NCBI RefSeq assembly: GCF_031755915.1
Contig: NC_083384.1
Location: 20,280,001 to 20,344,000, forward strand
Direction of reading: 5' to 3'
DNA length: 64,000 bases
Origin: Ziziphus jujuba
Lineage: Eukaryota; Streptophyta; Magnoliopsida; Rosales; Rhamnaceae
The notes under the pieces: generated by a model
The model's database searches: none
Seen by the model: the letters and a program-made list of their open reading frames with translations, nothing else
What the model was told of the DNA's origin: nothing
Position numbers and translations under genes: made by a program
Shown: one piece after another, positions 1 to 12,047 of the stretch
How positions within the stretch are numbered: the first letter of the stretch is position 1
Layout of the letters: the number at the start of each line of letters is the position of its first letter

Positions 1-303
1 TTCTAAGCTCAAACCCAATTCTGCTATAGATACATGACATATATTATAAACTGTCAAAGGACCAAAACTAGTAAAAATCCATTAGCATCCAATGACAACC
101 AAATTTCAATAGACATAAGATGCATGAGCAAGAGATTTATCCTTAAAATTGCTAAGTAAACACTAAGATATCAAAGATATTAATGCAATTGGAAATTTCA
201 CTTATCAAGCACTTTATGAACCGAGTATTTACCATAATATGGAAAAATAATAAAGAAAACATAATCCATTCTCAAATATAACTAAAGTAATTGTTGAAGA
301 ATG

Positions 304-1547
304 TCAAACCAGTGCTGCCCTTGTTGCAATAAACGATCTTGATCCAGCATGATGATTATATAGCCTTTTAGCCCTATTACATTGCCCTGCTTTAGAACGT
401 TTCTGTATATATAAAATAAATGGTTTAGAATATGATAAAATATACACATGAATTTAAAAAAAGTTTGAAACAGTTTAAATAGTTCTAACTCACCAAAAAT
501 TCTGGACTCTTAAAATGAGCACACAACCACTCCCAATCTTCTTGACATCGTATTCTTTTTGGTCTAAATTGCAATGGGTCTTTGCCTTGCATCTTACACA
601 GCTTGAAATGATTGTTGCAATAACTCCTATTGTTTTTGTACCTATCACGACAATGCCTCTCAACAATCTTTATCCATTGAGGATCATTCAGATCAATGTC
701 AAACCGATCCTTATACACAAAAGGAAAATAAAACCTTGTTAGTTATTATAATACTGATATGGTATATTAATGATATGAGTCTAAGTTTTACTCACAGCAA
801 TATGTTTGTAGACAATTTTCCTTTCATCATCAGAAGCATATTTTCATCCCTTCAATCTTGGTGAAACAAAGTTACGCACAGCAATGCCAATCTGATTGGC
901 AAAGGGAGAACAATGGTCACCATATGCATGCATATCCCCATCACTTAGTTGGACGAGAAGTTTAGTATTGGATGCCATTGTTTTAAGAATTTCCAATCCT
1001 CACGTAATGCCACATGTATTTTTCTTCATTCAGCCTACAAAGTGAAATAATGTTAATTAATAATACTATGTAATATAGATTCTCAATTTACATAACATAT
1101 ATGATAGATTACCAACATACCAGTGGATACAGGTGTATCTTCAGTACTCTCATCTATGGGATCTATAGGAGAATGACCTCTAGACGATGTAATGTTTGGA
1201 ATTGGTGTTTCCACATACTCTGGACCACTCGGTATTGATGTCTCACTAGGCGTTGGTGTTGTGGAACGATTTGGTGTTTGCATAGGTTGTCAACCTCTAG
1301 GGGATGGTGTCTCCATAGGCGATGCAGTCCTTCTAGATGATGCTGTCGTCCTAGGAGACCTCCTAGGAGCCAAATTCTCTCTTTGTGATGGTGTCCTCCT
1401 AGGGATCGAAGTCTCTCTTTGTGCTGGGGTAGTCCTAGGAGACCTCCTATGGACCGAAGTCTCTCTTTGTGCTGGGGTAGTCCTAGGAGACCTCCTAGGA
1501 ACCAAAGTCTCTCTTCCTGGTACATATCTTGATCTCTTAGGTGGCAT
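304..1547 (-). pseudogene. Transposase_24-family CACTA accessory protein, four-exon pseudogene
   Basis: Four minus-strand exons can be traced: 1547-1121, 1034-796, 709-494 and 402-304. Three introns start GTATG, GTGAG and GTGAG and end in AG. Junction phases agree (1, 0, 0), which is strong evidence for a real ancestral gene. Exon 1 encodes a Ser/Pro/Arg/Thr-rich head with tandem repeats (PRRSPRTTPAQRETS). Exon 2 holds the conserved ARG-LEU-GLU-type start and an IGIAVRNFVSPR stretch. Exon 3 has FDIDLNDPQ and DWEWLCAHFKSPEF, and exon 4 starts KRSKAGQCNRAK followed by YNHHAGSRSF. This order is that of plant Transposase_24 proteins (TnpA-like DNA-binding partner of CACTA transposase). Stops: TAG after SPRG in exon 1, and in exon 2 two TGA codons where Arg is expected and one where Trp is expected. 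The frame then ends at TGA 304-306, before the usual C-terminal part. Confidence 0.75.
1330..1520 (-). repeat. 48-bp coding minisatellite in the CACTA protein head
   Basis: Two near-identical 48-bp units start at 1413 and 1461. They are preceded by a 36-bp deleted unit at 1377 and a degenerate unit near 1330, with a partial unit from 1509. Each unit encodes sixteen residues around RRSPRTTPAQRETS on the minus strand. All unit lengths are multiples of three, so copy-number change kept the frame. Confidence 0.85.
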
Positions 1548-2597
1548 ATTTAAAGGAATATTTTGGCAATATTTGTTTCCCCTATATTACCATCCTGCAA
1601 ACATAAAAAATAATATCAATACTATATCTAAGGGATTGATATTGTCAATAATCTTAATCATTCAATCCTTTTGTTATACGTATATATATATATATATATA
1701 CATACATGTATATATGCATAAATGAAGCAATCATCACTGATCTTGTGGAAATGTTATAGTCCCTTCTTATTCTATCTCTCAAACCCACATATTTATATAT
1801 GTACATACATCTATATAGATGGAGGATGCCATCAGTATTCCAATCTCCACAAATTATGCACCATGCCTACACAAGGTGATCATAAATAATATTTAGACAA
1901 TTAGTTATATATATTCAACAGGAGTTATTCTAATTTGATTTCTCCATTCAATTCCCAATATGCAATAATATTATATATTGATATTCAATTACATTTTGCT
2001 ATGTTATGGGTGTTTATTATTAGACACGTTACAGAGTCCATTATTCAACATTCAACAATTTAGAAGTTCTTAAAAGTCCCAATCCAAAAAAACCAAAATA
2101 TAGTAAAAACCTAGAAATTGTCTTATTTGTTTATAGGTTGGAAAACCATATTTACTTATTTACCTTAAGTTTTTTTCCCATTTTCGGTTACCCTTTTTTT
2201 TTTCTTTCTTTTTTCTTTTCTTTTTCTTTTTTTACATTTTGATTTAGTATCTCTCGAAAAAAAAAAATCTCAAGCAATCAAATTAAGATGCTTGTGTGTT
2301 TTTTCAAAAGCAACAAAGCAGTTCAAGAAAATTCCAATCCATGAAAACTCATTACATTATGTTAAGAACATAGGAAAAAAGATAAAAATGCAATTATGTA
2401 TCAACATGTGGGAAAAATTTCTAGAACTTTATTGTTTGAAAATATCAATCACATTGCCAAAAACCAATAACATATAGGGCCAGAGACTCCTCTCACTCAA
2501 TATACCTATCTCTCACAAAACACCACAACAAATATAGAGGGAAAAGAAGAAGAAGTTATAGATGTCTCTTACCAAGAATAGATTTTCTTCCTCTCAT
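1548..2597. other. CACTA internal non-coding DNA
   Basis: AT-rich sequence upstream (on the minus strand) of the Transposase_24 gene. It holds a TA microsatellite at 1681-1702 and poly-pyrimidine/poly-A tracts at 2165-2270. I see no coding signal. It probably contains the gene's promoter and leader. Confidence 0.5.
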
Positions 2598-3160
2598 GTC
2601 CCTAATAAATCCTTCAATCCTTCCTTTATCAGCTCATTAAATCCAGTTGACTCTTTGTCATACGTAACAAAGAACTAACCACTTAGGGAAAAATGAAGAA
2701 ACAGAGAAAAGAAAAAGCACAGAGAGAAAATGGGAGAGGAAACACACCTGAGATGGAGCTTGAGAGAGATGCCAATCCAAGCAGTCAGAAGCAACGAATG
2801 GTCAGAGAGGTGAGGCAATCCAAAGGGGGTAGCACAACTCTTGGAGAGAGTTTTAGAAAGGAAGTCCCTAATAAATCCTTCAATCCTTCCTTTATCAGCT
2901 CATTAAATCCAGTTGACTCTTTGTCATACGTAACAAATAACTAACCCATCTTTTACCTACGTTTCATGGAATGAGCAACTTAGGGAAAAATGAAGAAACA
3001 GAGAAAAGAAAAAGCACAGAGAGAAAATGGGAGAGGAAACACACCTGAGATGGAGCTTGAGAGAGATGCCAATCCAAGCAGTCAGAAGCAACGAATGGTC
3101 AGAGAGGTGAGGCAATCCAAAGGGGGCAGCACAACTCTTGGAGAGAGTTTTAGAAAGGAA
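2598..3160. repeat. Tandem duplication (2598-2863 and 2864-3160) inside the CACTA element
   Basis: Two direct copies begin GTCCCTAATAAATCC and end TTTTAGAAAGGAA and are nearly identical base for base. The second copy carries about 31 extra bases (CCCATCTTTTACCTACG onward) before the shared ACTTAGGGAAAAATGAAG. Each copy has an 80-codon open frame on the plus strand beginning MKKQRKEKAQRENGRG. Its composition (Lys/Arg/Gln-rich) and position argue that it is not a real protein. Confidence 0.9.
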
Positions 3161-3504
3161 ATAGGGCCGGTGCAATTTTATCATCTAAAGGGTTTTATGG
3201 GGATCATCCATCCAAAAATGGTTCTATCGGGATTGTAACCAAAAATACAAAAAATAAATAAAATCTGTTTTTTTTTTTAAGGAAATATTTCTTTACAAAA
3301 TGCAGCTTCATTGTGGATTATTTTATTAATATTATTATTAACACCGTTTGTATCTATTTACTAGCCACTGACATGGTAGCTCAAACCATTAAATTACCAA
3401 TTTCATGTTTCTTTTTCTTACATTTAGTCAAGGTTCTCACTTCCCGCCAAAATGGAAAAGCATGTGGATGGTTTCCCGCCCTTGCATTTACTCACCAAAC
3501 ATAG

Positions 3505-4017
3505 TTGGTCGCTGACGGCATTGAACCAAACCTATTATAAACTTTTTTTTTTATATTTTATTATTTTAAATTCTATTCAGTGACCAATATTTTCGTCACA
3601 AATATAACATTTGACCACCCAAAATAATTTGGTCGTGGAATGCCTTATGCTAACATTATTTGCTATTTTTCCTTAAAAAAAAAAATTTAAGTTATATTAT
3701 TAGTGATTAATATATTGGTCCTTTATAAATACTTTTAGTGACCAACAGTGGTTGGTCGTTGAAAATTCATGTTCCCGCCAAAAAAAAGGTGGGAAAGCTT
3801 CCCGCCCTGCCTTTTTAACTACCAAATAGTTTTTGGTCAGCGCAAATTTATATTTGTGACCAAATATTTGGTCACCATAACAGGTCAACCAAAATTCTAC
3901 ACGTTTCTCTTACTATCGTTTCTGCGACTAAATATCGGTCATTGTTTTATTCATTTAGTGACCATTACTTTTTCGTCACTGACAGCATAGTCACTAATTC
4001 CCATTTTTTTTGTAGTG
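3505..4017. repeat. CACTA subterminal repeat region and terminus
   Basis: Around ten copies of GGTCG/GGTCA-core motifs occur in both orientations, for example at 3509, 3581, 3631, 3715, 3738, 3751, 3832, 3857, 3868, 3936 and 3957. They lead into the terminus at 4017. Such arrays are the usual binding sites for the CACTA accessory protein, here presumably the relic at 304-1547. Several motifs sit in GC-richer pockets (CCCGCC at 3774 and 3800). Confidence 0.7.
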
Positions 4018-4601
4018 AAATTAGGAAACTAAAATACTAGCTTTTTAACTCAGTTGACTTTGATCAATCTTTGACTAATTTGAGCTCCAATTCATCTTCA
4101 ATATGCCTTGTAGGATGCCAAATAATCTTATTATGGATTCCCACACGTTGCCCTTGCTTGGAAGAAAGAGAAAAAGCCAACTCAACAAAATACAGTAAAG
4201 CCAACAAGCAATATAGCAATTTTTGGCCAAATTTTGAAGCTGTCCGTACAAGTCCATACAAGTTGGTTTTACTTCTGCCTTGACTTTTTTCCATGACTTC
4301 TTAGTGATATCAAGTGAGTTCAAGAAGATTTGACCCCATTTCCTGCTGTCCGGAATCCATAAATGCCCCAAAATTGCTACCCGGGTCCGTATCGGCTTCC
4401 ACCACTTGTATGCTCAAAACAGGCCTTGTATCTTCAGGTATGGACAAGCCCTCTCGAGAATGAGTTACTCCTCGGATAAAGGCAGCAAGGTTTTCCTTAA
4501 ATCTCTTAATTTGAGCCCTAGTGATCGGTCTGATCTTCATCCATGTCGGGTCAGCACCTTAGTGGGTTGTCGGTTGTGCGGACATGGGCGGATTCGCATC
4601 A
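4018..4601 (-). repeat. CRM-type LTR fragment (copy E)
   Basis: This matches the first half of the LTRs at 17725-18858 (minus) and 35308-36436 (plus). On the minus strand it begins TGATGCGAATCCGCC at 4601. The minus frame 4540-4310 encodes the LTR-borne pol tail, with PITRAQIKRFKENLAAF followed by LSIQVVEADTDPG. The fragment stops abruptly at the CACTA terminus (4017), so the rest of the LTR should lie left of the CACTA, outside the window. Confidence 0.8.
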
Positions 4602-4604
4602 CAT

Positions 4605-4680
4605 AGTTTTGTTTTCAAACTATTTCCCTAGGCTTCAGCTGATAGGTTATGTCCATCACACTTAGACATCTTTATTGTTT
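4605..4680 (+). repeat. Del/Tekay-like LTR fragment
   Basis: The block AAACTATTTCCCTAGG-CTTCAGCTGATAGG, followed by ATGTCCATCAC, resembles the same block in the Del-like LTRs at 10835-10880 (plus) and 19690-19745 (minus). LTR copy E therefore seems to have landed in an older Del LTR. The extent beyond 4680 is unclear. Confidence 0.4.
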
Positions 4681-7196
4681 GTATGGTATTCCGCTAGTGA
4701 TATATTGTTTCTTTTTCTTTGACTTTGAAGATAATAAATATTCTTTCTTTTATTGAATTTTGATGAATACAATATATTGAGCACTTTCAATATGTTGCAT
4801 TGGTTCATTGTACTAATTAGATTATTCTGGTAGATTAACATAATATGTATGACTTCTTTTCGTGGGAATTGCATTAAAAGTGTCAAAACAAAATTTATCC
4901 ATCTAATTAGTGATTTATAACTAGAACTTTTTGCTGCTATCATTTGGTGGGTTGAACTGATCTTTCTAAAGGTATCATGGAGAAATGGTTGGGTGCATGT
5001 GAGTGTGCACATAAATATAGTATATCAAGTGTTAAAATAGTATAATAATTGGGTAATTAAAAATAATAATGCTAGATTTACTAAAATATTTACCAAATTT
5101 ATTTATTAAATGATGTGGCAAGTGATATGGCTTGCTTACCATAGGCCTCTGGCGTAAAAGGATTCACACCTTTACAAACCCAATTCTAATGAACCGATCA
5201 ATGTCTAGTACGTCTCTTTCTCTTACTACAACTAGTGAACCAATAACCCCTTATTATAAGGTGTAGGCTTCTTCAAGAGGAAGTTGAGAGAAAGCTTATA
5301 CCTATAACTAAGAAGGCAATCTTGGGGAAAGCCCCCAAAGATTCACTCCACTACAAAGGTTTCCCTTTAGAGTACATTTAATTGGTTTATTTTTTAATTC
5401 ACTTATCTCTTTAGGGATTCACTTTTTCATATTTAGGTTATATGAATATGTTAACCAATAATAATTGAACACATATCATTTGATAAATAAATTTTATGAA
5501 TATTTTGATACCTGTAGCAATACTAAATTTAAAAATAAAACATCTCAACATATTATGATTATGTTACTTGGTTTGTCTCTTCTTCTAACGTCTTTTCTCA
5601 AAAAATAAATCGTGTATATATATATATATGCAAAAGGTAGAAAGGATTAATTATGGATGATAAAATATTAATTTATAACAATTGTTCTTTCTATTTTTTA
5701 TTACTAGACACAGAATATGAGAAACTAAACCCAATGTTACATAATTAAATTGTCAAATGGTGTGTGGTTTCCAATAAATTTTTTTTTTTGAAAGTGATAA
5801 TTTATTGCATGTTCTTTTCTTTTCCCCTTTAATATTGTGCCTCATCAATATCATATACTATTAAATAGGCTCCTAGCTTATTTGATCAAATCCTATATAA
5901 AAATTCTCCTATGTTTTGATGATTTTTAAAGGATGAGAAATGTGGGATCCATGAAAACATAATTCTCACAACTTCAAAAGGATGGAAAGTGGTTCCTCCA
6001 AAAAATATGTTATTTTTATAGGAAAGTGGCTCCTCCAAAAAATATGTTACTTTTATATTCTCTGTTAAACTGATTTTTTATTTTATTAGAGCATCCCAAT
6101 ATTCTATTTATTTTGAAGAGCATATTTTTTAAATTAGAGAGCATTTTTAAAGATAAGGTGTAAAATTTTTTTATATCCTCCAACAAGACTTCAGCATGCT
6201 CTTTATTTTGATATTTTTCTGTTAGCATTAACTAATTTACACCATGAAATAAAATAATAAACATGTTTTTTAAATAAAATATTTTGTTAATAGTGTTGAA
6301 ACTTGTGCACTACCAAATAAAATACATATAAAGAATCACTTTGGTTTTCTTCGATTGAAGAATCAAACCAATTCCTTATACTAAAATTGTAAAATAAAGA
6401 ATGAATTGGAGGTCCTTTTTGAGGATTAACTCTTTGCCTCTAATTTCCTACTTAAATAAATTTTACTTTTGCATTTCCAAAGGAATGTTGTGAAGTTAAA
6501 ATAATTCTCAATTTTAAAACACGAATTAATTTAATTACTTACTAATTAAATAATAAGAAAAATAATTTATAATAAATTGTTTGCCAATAAACTAATTTCT
6601 GATAATCAATTTGCTTAAAAATTTAGATGCATTGCAAAAGGGATTTTAACTCAGATTTATAAAATAATGAACTTTTATTTTTTGGTAATAAAATAATGAA
6701 AATTTTTTTCGTGGTGATATATATTAAAGTCATCAATGGGAATTGGGAATTAAGTTTAGTGGTATGGGCATTGATAGTTGAGGTAGACTCATTTTTTGCA
6801 TCCTTAATTGTTGGAGGCAAGGCACCAATACCAATAAATATGGGTTTGGTCTAGCGATTCAGCTAAAGACTTTTGTCATTCATTAGGCCCACGTTCCAAA
6901 GTAGCTATTGAGCCATGGTATTTTGAAAGTCCAAGCATAAAAGTAGCCAAGGCTTTCATCATGCATTAGGAAGCACAAGCATGATAAAGAAGTTTAAAAT
7001 CATTGTTGCCCTACCAGAAGCCCTTTTGGGGGAGGAGGCTTTAGGTTCTTTGTTCTTTCCTTTCTGTTATCCTTTATTGGCTAAGAATTTGTTTTTTCAT
7101 TTTTATCGATGGAGCTTTTGGTTTAAACGTCCATCCAATATATCCTACAGAAACTTTGTTTTCTCTAAATTTACTACTCGCTGTAAAATGATATTG
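4681..7196. other. Unassigned AT-rich stretch
   Basis: I recognise no gene or element here. It contains short spurious frames, a TA microsatellite near 5618 and the 37-bp tandem duplication at 5984. The first few hundred bases may be the tail of the Del LTR fragment. Confidence 0.4.
5984..6057. repeat. 37-bp tandem duplication
   Basis: GGAAAGTGG(T/C)TCCTCC followed by AAAAAATATG and TTA(T/C)TTTTATA occurs twice head to tail (5984-6020 and 6021-6057) with two mismatches. It is a local slippage-type event. Confidence 0.9.
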
Positions 7197-8252
7197 AAAT
7201 GGAGTCACTACAAGCTAAAATGAAACAATTGCAACAATCTTTGAAGTCTCTATCCTTGAATCCTAAGGAGAAAATGGCTGCATAGAGGAGTGACCTAATT
7301 CTATTAGGGAAGTTGTTATCTCTAAGGAAAATAAGCAGGTACCCAATCAATGAAATCATCACAAAATTGTGCACGGAGTGATTATTGAGAAATTGCTACA
7401 ACATGTTTTTAAGTTCATGTTTATGATCACAAAGAGAAGGACAGTATCATACATAGGTGTTTATGGTCCTTGGATGGAGCATATATGATTCTTAAAAAGT
7501 GGCGAAAGGACTGTGTGAAGAGTGAAATTTACTTTGACACGGCTACTTTTTACATTTAAATCCATGGGCTGGCACCTAACTTGATGCACTAGGAGATAGC
7601 TTTACTGATCAAGGACCAAAAAGGTTATCTTAATGAGGAATTAATCAACCAGAAAAGGATGGGGCCAAATAGTTACTTAAGATTTTGTGTTGAAAAAGGT
7701 TAAGGAACCACTATTGGTGGGATTCTTTCAGGAAAAAAAAAATAATGGAGAAGAAATATGGATTCAGTTAAAGTTAGAATGCCTATTTGATTTTTGTCAC
7801 AAATGAGGTCTTTTGGACCATGTAATGGGATAGTGCCATTTCTTAAAGGTTGCACGGTGATGTCGGTGATGTCAAGCAGTGGGGTCCTAAAAAAGATGTA
7901 TGGGCCATAGTTGAGGGCAGAAAACCACGATTATCTTAATTTCCTAAGTGCACCATAGAAGGCAGATTTCCAATGACAAGTCAAAGAAAAATTTGAACTG
8001 TTCGAACACTTTAATAAGGATGTAGGTAAGACTTACTTAGACCTTCCTTTTGATGAAAGACCTAGGGTCCTGTCAAATAAACCAATGGAATTACTACCGA
8101 GTTAGGAAAAAGTGAATAAGTTAAATTAATTTTTGAATGATGGAAGGACTATGAAAAGCTTTTCAGCTTTGTTGTGGAGGCTAGCCTGGAGGTAGCATTT
8201 CTAGTCGTCACTTTTGAATGATAAATAGATTCAAACTAGGGATGTGCAGCAG
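7197..8252 (+). pseudogene. LINE-type ORF1 relic (DUF4283 + CCHC zinc knuckle)
   Basis: With frameshifts allowed, the plus strand reads as a plant DUF4283/zf-CCHC_4 protein of the kind carried by L1-like LINEs. Segments in order are: a start with ESLQAKMKQLQQSLKSL (7200), HRCLWSLDGAYMILKKW (7450), DTATFYI-IHGLAPNLM (7537), YLRFCV (7673), GEEIWIQLKLECLFDFC (7748-7797) and the knuckle C-x2-(stop)-x4-H-x4 to 7836. The second knuckle Cys codon is TGA. At least three frameshifts and several stops occur, so it is non-functional. It is cut at 8252 by a Del-like LTR starting TGTAACACCC. No endonuclease or RT part is present. Confidence 0.6.
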
Positions 8253-11200
8253 TGTAACACCCTTAAATTTTAAATTTCTTATTTCTTAAATTCCAAGATA
8301 TCGTATGGTACTTATATGTTGAGATTCTTATTAATCATTTGTAAAATTGGTGGGTAAATATTTTTTGAATTTTTGTTTCTATTTTTAAATTATAAGCTCA
8401 GATATAGTTTGCCAATTTTATTTGAGGAGTATCTATTGGATTGATTTTCTTATGTAAGATTTTTGGTACTAAGCTATTTTTTTAACAATCTGTCATGGAA
8501 AAACACGTAGACTTTTAATTTTTGAACAACGTTAGCCAAGTGGACTGTATATGGATCCAAGGTTTGATTTTTTGTATGGTCAAGAATTTTGGTTTGAATA
8601 GTACACCATAGCGTAAAACTTGTTAATTTGAGTTCCATGCCTAATTTTGAGTTATAGTTAAAAAGCTATGATTTTGGAAAGAATTTAAATATTAGTATTA
8701 TATTAGTCTTCAAACGAGTCTCGACTTTTGGTCTGCTAGTGACCCAAGGCCTTAAATATACATGGGGAGCAGTGACTTCATTAAACAATTGGAAAAATAC
8801 CTAAAAAGTCTCCAAACCTATAAAAATTCAAACCAGACACGTAGCATAATCATTTTGAACGCCATATTGGGTCAAACCAATTTTAATTTGTTTTGTAGAC
8901 ACCACCATCAATACACACCTGACCTTCAACAAGCCCATCTTTTAAAGATCAACTTGTAAAAGTTTCAGGTCAAACCGCCAGCCAATATGTAAGGATCGAC
9001 TATTTGAATTTAACGATAGCAATTTAACATTTTTCAGCAATTTCTCCATTTTTCTACCATTTCAGTCTAACCCACACCTTCCCCCTTCCTCCATTTTTGG
9101 ACCATTTGAATGAACTTCCATGCTTTGTTTCTCAAGATTTTTTAGGGTTTGAGCAATCCATCAATCTAAAGTTTGGTCAAACTTTTTGACTTGTTTTTGG
9201 GCCATCAACAATGTTTTTAACCAATGTTAGCTTATCATCTTGTTATCCATTCTACAAGCATTCCACTAACATATAATTTATGAATTTTGGATGTCATTTG
9301 AATATATTTCCATTTTTAGGTCAATTATTTTAATATCTGATAAAATTGAACTGTGTTTGGACAACCTTGGATCAAATTGTAGTTGATTTTATGCAATTAG
9401 ATGTTAAATAGGACCCATTGGATGTCAATTACATAAAATTGATCTTTGGATGAAAATCCCCAACTTTAGGTATTGAGTCAGTAAAATTAAACCCTTGTGC
9501 ATCAAATATTGGTAGTCTTAGAGTTGTAAAAGTTATTTCAAGACATTTTGTATGTACCAATGCTTGGGTTTGATTTTTGGAGTTTGAAAATATTTTATTA
9601 TATTATAGAAACTCATACTAGCCTAGAAGTGATCTAGTATAGGAGTAGTAGTAGATGTCAGAAGTATCTATGAGCGGTTTATAGTTTTGAAAGATTTTTG
9701 GGCATATTACCACAATATTCGTATGATTTGAATATTTCATACATATGGTTTGATTTAAATGCTTATTTTATATGAATATTTGTTTTTATATATATGTGCT
9801 ATCATTTTATCCGACTTTTGACAAGGGTTTAAATGGTTCCTAATTCTAATAAATTCATGGTAAAATGGTGAATCTTGATATTTAAATATCTTAGTATTTG
9901 AATTGATGTTTTAGTCATTTTTGAAAATAATTGATTCCAAGAAATTAGATTTGTAATTATATATTTCTAAGCATATTTAAGTGTTTTATATTTCAATATA
10001 CTTAAAAATGATTAATGATAATATGTATTTCATTATTGGTATTTACATTTTGGCATAAAATAATGATGTGGAATTTTCAAAATATTTAAATAAATAGTTA
10101 GGTTTGAGTTTTAAATTTTGGTTTATGGTATTGTATTTGCTTAAGAAAAATGGAAAGTATGATTTTGAAAAAGATTGTCTAATATTGTACTATTGTTTTT
10201 AAAGGCTGTATTGTACAATACCAGTGGTTTTGTTTTATATTATTAAACTTAGTCACCTTATGTGTAGTTGCGATATGAGATAATAAGGATTGAGTTATGT
10301 GCCATTTTCTTGGAGTGATGATTAAATTGTGTGCCACTTCCTCATGATCATAGGATGACAAGTTGCCATGGTATGAGAGAACGATGATTGAGTTTTATGT
10401 CATTCTTTTGGAGTGATGTGATGAGTGTTGTGCCACTCTCTCATGATGTTAATTTCTTTGTATCTATTTATTGTCTAGTGGTGTTCAAGATGGTATACAC
10501 CATTTGGCAGCGTTAGGTATATCGTGTGATATATTATACATCTTTATGATATATTTGGTTGTTTTACTAAGTTTCCATTATTGTTTTTATGATTTTATTT
10601 ATATTGTTTATTGTCCTGTATTAAATTTATGTTTTAGCTGGTTAAAAATATTTTAAATTTATATTTTATGGAATGCTCATTTTCTGATATTGATTTGGGA
10701 TACAAGTTGGGTTTTGTGAAATGGTTTTAAAAAGGAAAACTTTTCAAAAGAGTGAAAGTGAAATCTTGAGTGAAACATTATTTTCATATTATTATTTTGT
10801 TCCACTCAATGAGCCTGTCTTATAGTTTTATGCTTTTAAATTGTTCCTCTAGGTCTCAGCTGACAGGTTACACATATTACATTTGGAATCTTCCTCATCT
10901 TTCCAATAAATTCATCCTATCATGTTTTCATCTTTGTCGTACTTTTTTTGTTAATGTATTTTCCTTTTTGTGTACTTTAGTTGGACATATTATTTATCTT
11001 GACTTTTCTTTGTCTTAAACTTGTACACTTCTTTATATTACTTTGGTGTATTGACTTAATATATGTGACTATTTATATTATCTTCTTCTCCCTCTAATCT
11101 TGGGTTTTGAACCCGTTGATGTTTTATGTTGAAGTTCTTGTGGGAATTCTATAAAAAATATTTATGATATTTTATCTATATTATATGGTTATATCTAGAT

Positions 11201-11298
11201 TATAATAAGGTTCTATTGGATTTGATAGAGAATTTGGAAGGGCTTCCTAGGTGGGGCTAGTTAAGGTGTTTAGGAAGGACTCCAAGGCAGTCCTATCA
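8253..11298 (+). repeat. Del/Tekay-like long LTR
   Basis: It starts TGTAACACCCTTAAATT and appears to end GGCAGTCCTATCA, the form seen at other Del LTR ends here. The part 9240-9470 is the reverse complement of 57400-57640 in the LTR at 56424-58421, sharing the blocks ATGTCAATTACATAAAA and CTTGTTATCCATTC. The block CTCTAGGTCTCAGCTGACAGG near 10850 recurs in the other Del LTRs. No PBS follows 11298 and the flanks AGCAG / ATTTT do not match, so I cannot say whether it is a solo LTR or a broken element. A stretch at 10280-10450 has degenerate GTGCCA-CTTCCTCATGAT repeats. Confidence 0.55.
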
Positions 11299-12047
11299 AT
11301 TTTACTTATGAACTAAGATACTTTTGAATTTATAAATTTTGTGAATCTGTACTTGATGTATGCTTAATTGTATTTTGTTTTTAACAAGGTTGAAAAATTG
11401 TTTTTAGTTGATTTTGTTCTTGGATAATTGTTTTGAACATGAAGGAAATTTTTAAGAAATTATAATATCATTTTGTACCTCTCCTTTTCAAAATTTGAGA
11501 AATTATCATCTTACCCCAACCTTTTTGCCTATAGAAACCTCAAACCCACATGTTTTATTCATTCTCCCCATTTCTTCCACTCTCATTCGAGGACAACCCT
11601 AAACACTTCCATTTTCTCTTTCTTCTTCTTCTTTTTCTTCCTCTCCAATCTAAACCCACTCAGACTGCACTTGAGCTTGGTTTCATCATCTTTTTTTTTT
11701 TTTCCTTATCTAAATTGTGACCTTCATCTATAAATATGGTTTTGTCATTGAGTTTGTTGCATGTTAAATTTGTGATTCTTCTCCTTGTTACTCGAAAGCC
11801 TCTTTGATTTTGAGCCTTCATTTTTGTTTTGTTTTCAGTAATTTTGCTTGAATTTTTGCTTTGTACTTGGATAATATAGATCCTAGCGTTTTGATCTTGT
11901 TGCATGCGGAATCTAATAAATATTTTAACATGAAGCTCTTGTTTGCTAGTAAATTTATAAAACTAAGAGATGCTTTGTAAGACATGTGAGCCTAAAGGAT
12001 TCGAGGCAAAAAAGAGTATGATTAGTGAGCAATATATTGAGGTGGAT
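11299..12047. other. Unassigned stretch with pyrimidine-rich tract
   Basis: No recognisable coding sequence. The tract 11570-11705 is C/T-rich with poly-T, like the transcribed leader of a gene or an LTR. The open frames across it are low-complexity and I do not call them. Confidence 0.35.

Larger units (their letters stand above)
1..4017 (-). mobile_element. CACTA (En/Spm-like) DNA transposon, one end plus Transposase_24 gene
   Basis: The element ends at 4017 with a poly-T run followed by TTTGTAGTG, which on the minus strand reads CACTACAAAAAAAA, the standard CACTA terminus. The last 500 bp are dense in short motifs of the TTGGTCG / GTGACCAA type in both orientations, as expected of CACTA subterminal regions. 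A decayed Transposase_24 gene lies at 304-1547 on the minus strand, so 4017 is the end upstream of that gene. The other end lies outside the window. The DNA right after 4017 (4018-4601) is the middle-to-end of a CRM LTR, and the homologous LTR at 18273 continues across the breakpoint. The CACTA therefore inserted into that LTR, and AAA at 4018-4020 is the likely 3-bp target copy. No Transposase_21 (TnpD) gene is seen. Confidence 0.8.

Noticed and set aside
2693..3238. Plus-strand Lys/Arg/Gln-rich frames in both halves of the tandem duplication
   Set aside because: Low complexity, no homology recognised, located in CACTA non-coding DNA; the similarity is simply due to the duplication.
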